Shown here in pieces: positions 61,741 through 64,000 of a stretch of 64,000 bases of DNA. The notes under the pieces were generated by a model. That model made no database searches. It saw only the letters and a program-made list of their open reading frames with translations, and was not told where the DNA came from. The position numbers and the translations under genes were made by a program. Source of the stretch: Distichodus sexfasciatus (taxonomy: Eukaryota > Chordata > Actinopteri > Characiformes > Distichodontidae); NCBI GenBank assembly GCA_032718565.1, contig JAVGVS010000043.1, positions 2,043,557 to 2,107,556 of the forward strand, given 5' to 3'. Position 1 is the first letter of the stretch. Each line of letters opens with the position of its first letter.

Positions 61741-62599
61741 TTCCACAAACAGGGGGTGGCTGATATTATGAAAGACTTAGCGAGCAGTATAAGGCAGGCA
61801 TAAGACAAAGCCTGTGTGAGAAATAGAGTGAAAAGGGTTGAGACCGACAGAAAAGTACGTTCTATGTCGTAAAACATTAAAAGAGTGAAAATGTATGCTT
61901 TTGGTTATTGAGGTTAAGGTTGTGCTTTAGTGTGTAAGTATGATTTACAGTATCTGTAGTAATATGGATGTCAATGGAAGTCAATAACCTCACAAAACAG
62001 CAAAACGCAAATGTGTGTGTGTTTATACTGTATAATACAGCATATGTACAGTCACTGTTTATTTAATAAACATCTGTTTAGTTAATTTTTCTATAAAGTT
62101 TTCTATATGTTTTTAACCTTTGCCAGAAGCTGGCCAGTTTCTCAGATTACAATTAAGCCTAAAGCTAGACTAGCTTTGAGTTTCAGAGGTGAATTTCCAC
62201 TGGTACTGAAGTATAAACCAAGACGAGGCATGTTCAAGAAACTAGGCTGTAAGTTTATTTAAGTTAATTTTTTGGTTAATTTCTGTTTTATATTTCTCTA
62301 CATGCTGTACTTGTGTGTGACAAATAAAATATCTTAAATCACTCTTACTAAGTGATGTCATAGTTACAGATACAGTCTCCCTGATGCAACTTGGATGCAA
62401 CTTGGACTTGCACAGGACCAGTACTAACGGATAGAGCAAACGGATTTGAAGGTTTGAACCTAAGGCATCAGGCCAATGGTTAGAGTTCCCCAATATTTTT
62501 TGACCCATTTATTGTACATTGGAGAGGCAGAGCCTATCCCAGGCATGTTCAAAGTCTGAGGACGCAGTGGAACGTTCCAGAGCAAAATCTCGTCTTTAT

Positions 62600-63125
62600 G
62601 TGCTCAACTCTGTTCAACTAAATTGCATGTTCGTCTCACTTAGCAAATGTGAGCTCGCATATGGGCTGTGTCTCAAACCGCGTGCTGCAGCACTTAATAA
62701 TATGGTAGGTAAGGCGTCTTATACTTTTCTATGCAGTAGCATGCATCTCAGGAAATATCCAGCTTAACAGCTCTCTAGATACTAGGCAGTGCACATGGAG
62801 AGTCACAGGCCCCCTATTTCACTAGGTACACCACATAGAATGGGAAGTGACTTTTTGTTAAAATGTTGTGCACTGCGCTCAAAAGGTCTGCCCTCGCTCG
62901 ACTCTGCTTTTACGCTCGCTTGTCTTGGCACTGTATTAGAAATGTCAGTTATGATGCTATTTTTGTGCCAAAATTCTGAGCGTGCGGTGGAACTCTGGCG
63001 AGCAACATATCTTGTCTTTTTGCGCCAATTCTGCCTGCGCTCGCACTCGACTCCTCATTTATCTGCATTGGTATCAGCAGATATAAGCATGAAAATATCG
63101 GATATCGGCACCGGCCAATAATTCT
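62600..63125. repeat. dispersed repeat, copy 2 (probable MITE)
   Basis: Direct-orientation relative of 37477-37885. It is longer, with a partly duplicated interior (tgctttta...ctcgct). It ends near ggatatcggcaccggcc. Confidence 0.62.
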
Positions 63126-63224
63126 CTTATCATGTATTACAATTGGGAAAAACATTCAAGCTTGGGACCGTGGAAGAACTAACAGTGGATACTAAGTGCT
63201 AAGTTCTAAATGTAGGAGGATGCA

Positions 63225-63515
63225 GGTATTCTCAGTAAGTTTGGACGGGTAATAGAGGACGGGCTATGATCTAAGAGAGGAGGTGCTCTGTGAAACGAAG
63301 AGTCTTTAGGAGAAAAATACACATGTTCTGGTGGCCCTTGGCAGCTCATTCCACCAGCGGGGAACCACAAAACAGAACAGTCTGGACTTGGTCTGCCTTG
63401 TGCATAGGGACGACACAACCAGACGGTGTTGGTTGGAAGAGCGGACGGAGCGAGACGGAACATAAGCCTGTCTGAAAGAGTTGAGGTGGCTGGGAGCGGC
63501 AATATCACCCACTGC
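63225..63515 (-). mobile_element. LINE reverse-transcriptase C-terminal fragment
   Basis: The minus strand reads SRSVRSSNQHRLVV, RQTKSRLFCF and VVPRWWNELPRATRT, the conserved RWWNELP-type end of fish L2/CR1 LINE proteins. The frame then breaks. Only the C-terminal part is present. Same orientation as vav2. Confidence 0.75.
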
Positions 63516-64000
63516 AATTCATTATAAATAATTGAGATCATTAAGGAGATAAATTCACTCCATTATTATGATATTCACAGGCAGGAATACACTGTAAAAT
63601 ATGAGCCGTTTGGCAGGCGGCAGACTAACAGACCTCTGCAATGCCCAGCGACCGAGAGGATCCAAGAATTTAAAAGGATTATATGACAATGATACAGAGC
63701 TCTACTGGGAATCCCAAGACATGCTTGTGTTCCTCTATCTTTCCTGCTCTGTGTGTCTGTGTGCGCGCGAGGGTGTGTGTATGTGAGTGTGGTTGTGAAG
63801 CGTGTGTAAGTTTGAGGTGGCCGCGAAGGCCTGGCTGTCCCCTAACAATCTGAAAACCTGAAATCGGTCAGATTTCGGTGGCTTGTGAGGACATTTTTTA
63901 AAGTGGGGACTAAATTCAGTCTATTAACTTCAATGACAAATAAGAAAACATGAATAAATGTGTATTCAGGATTTAGGTTCCAGATGAGCAGACTCACAAC

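Larger units (their letters stand above)
1..64000 (-). other. vav2: vav2 gene body, partial (internal exons and introns)
   Basis: The whole window lies inside one minus-strand gene. Eight exons with consistent phases give one continuous protein segment that matches, from memory of the family, VAV2 rather than VAV1 or VAV3. Diagnostic strings are ADEHD-like, DIYDCVPCED, EDIIKVEV, IRYMQKMGMTEDDKRN and YCSHMEHAQ. VAV proteins are cytoplasmic exchange factors for Rac/Rho GTPases, switched on by tyrosine phosphorylation downstream of receptors. The 5' exons (start codon, most of the CH domain) and the 3' exons (rest of DH, PH, C1, SH3-SH2-SH3) lie outside. Introns seen whole range from 283 bases to about 16.5 kb. 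Confidence 0.93.
52698..64000 (-). other. vav2: vav2 5' intron, partial
   Basis: Intron upstream of the CH-end exon. Both strands were scanned for the preceding CH exon (expected to end DLFDVRDFGK) and it was not found. Recognisable contents are a SINE (52944-53128), MITEs (53469-53760, 56432-57190, 59386-59878), a degenerate minisatellite (57280-57810), a dispersed repeat (62600-63125) and a reversed LINE fragment (63225-63515). Nothing gene-like is seen in 53770-56430, 57900-59385 or 59880-62590. Confidence 0.75.

Overview
The window is vertebrate nuclear DNA, most likely from a teleost fish. It is AT-rich and intron-dominated. Its mobile elements are typical of fish: Tc1 transposons, short hAT-type MITEs, tRNA-headed SINEs, L2-type LINE copies, and many CA, GA and AT microsatellites. 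There is no sign of bacterial gene organisation. The species cannot be named from sequence alone.

One gene explains all the secure coding sequence: vav2, a Rho/Rac guanine-nucleotide exchange factor of the VAV family, read on the minus strand across the whole window. Eight consecutive coding exons with GT-AG boundaries and matching phases were found. In transcription order they lie at 52639-52697, 36115-36183, 20496-20601, 20198-20212 (a 15-base microexon), 16782-16880, 14331-14399, 12749-12849 and 715-814. They encode the end of the calponin-homology (CH) domain, the acidic region with its regulatory tyrosines, and the first part of the Dbl-homology (DH) domain. The start of the CH domain lies beyond 64000. 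The rest of DH, and the PH, C1, SH3 and SH2 domains, lie below position 1.

The introns hold the rest. Intron 815-12748 carries the most layered repeat: a solo-LTR-like element holding a hAT-type element that in turn holds a SINE and a decayed Tc1 copy. Intron 20602-36114 holds an RTE-type LINE tail, a Tc1 relic and an L2 copy with reverse-transcriptase motifs. Intron 36184-52638 holds a near-intact Tc1 element with two nonsense codons, several MITEs and SINEs, and an unassigned coding-like block at 42033-42406. The partial intron 52698-64000 holds a hAT MITE with a perfect 8-base target duplication, a degenerate minisatellite and more MITEs. The short intron 20213-20495 is largely a 43-base minisatellite beside the microexon.

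No undescribed multi-gene system is visible. The best leads are the coding-like block at 42033-42406, the minisatellite next to the vav2 microexon, the four-element nest at 8289-11255, a tandem pair of 26-base palindromes at 16411-16462, and several intronic GC-rich, repeat-free blocks that could be enhancers.
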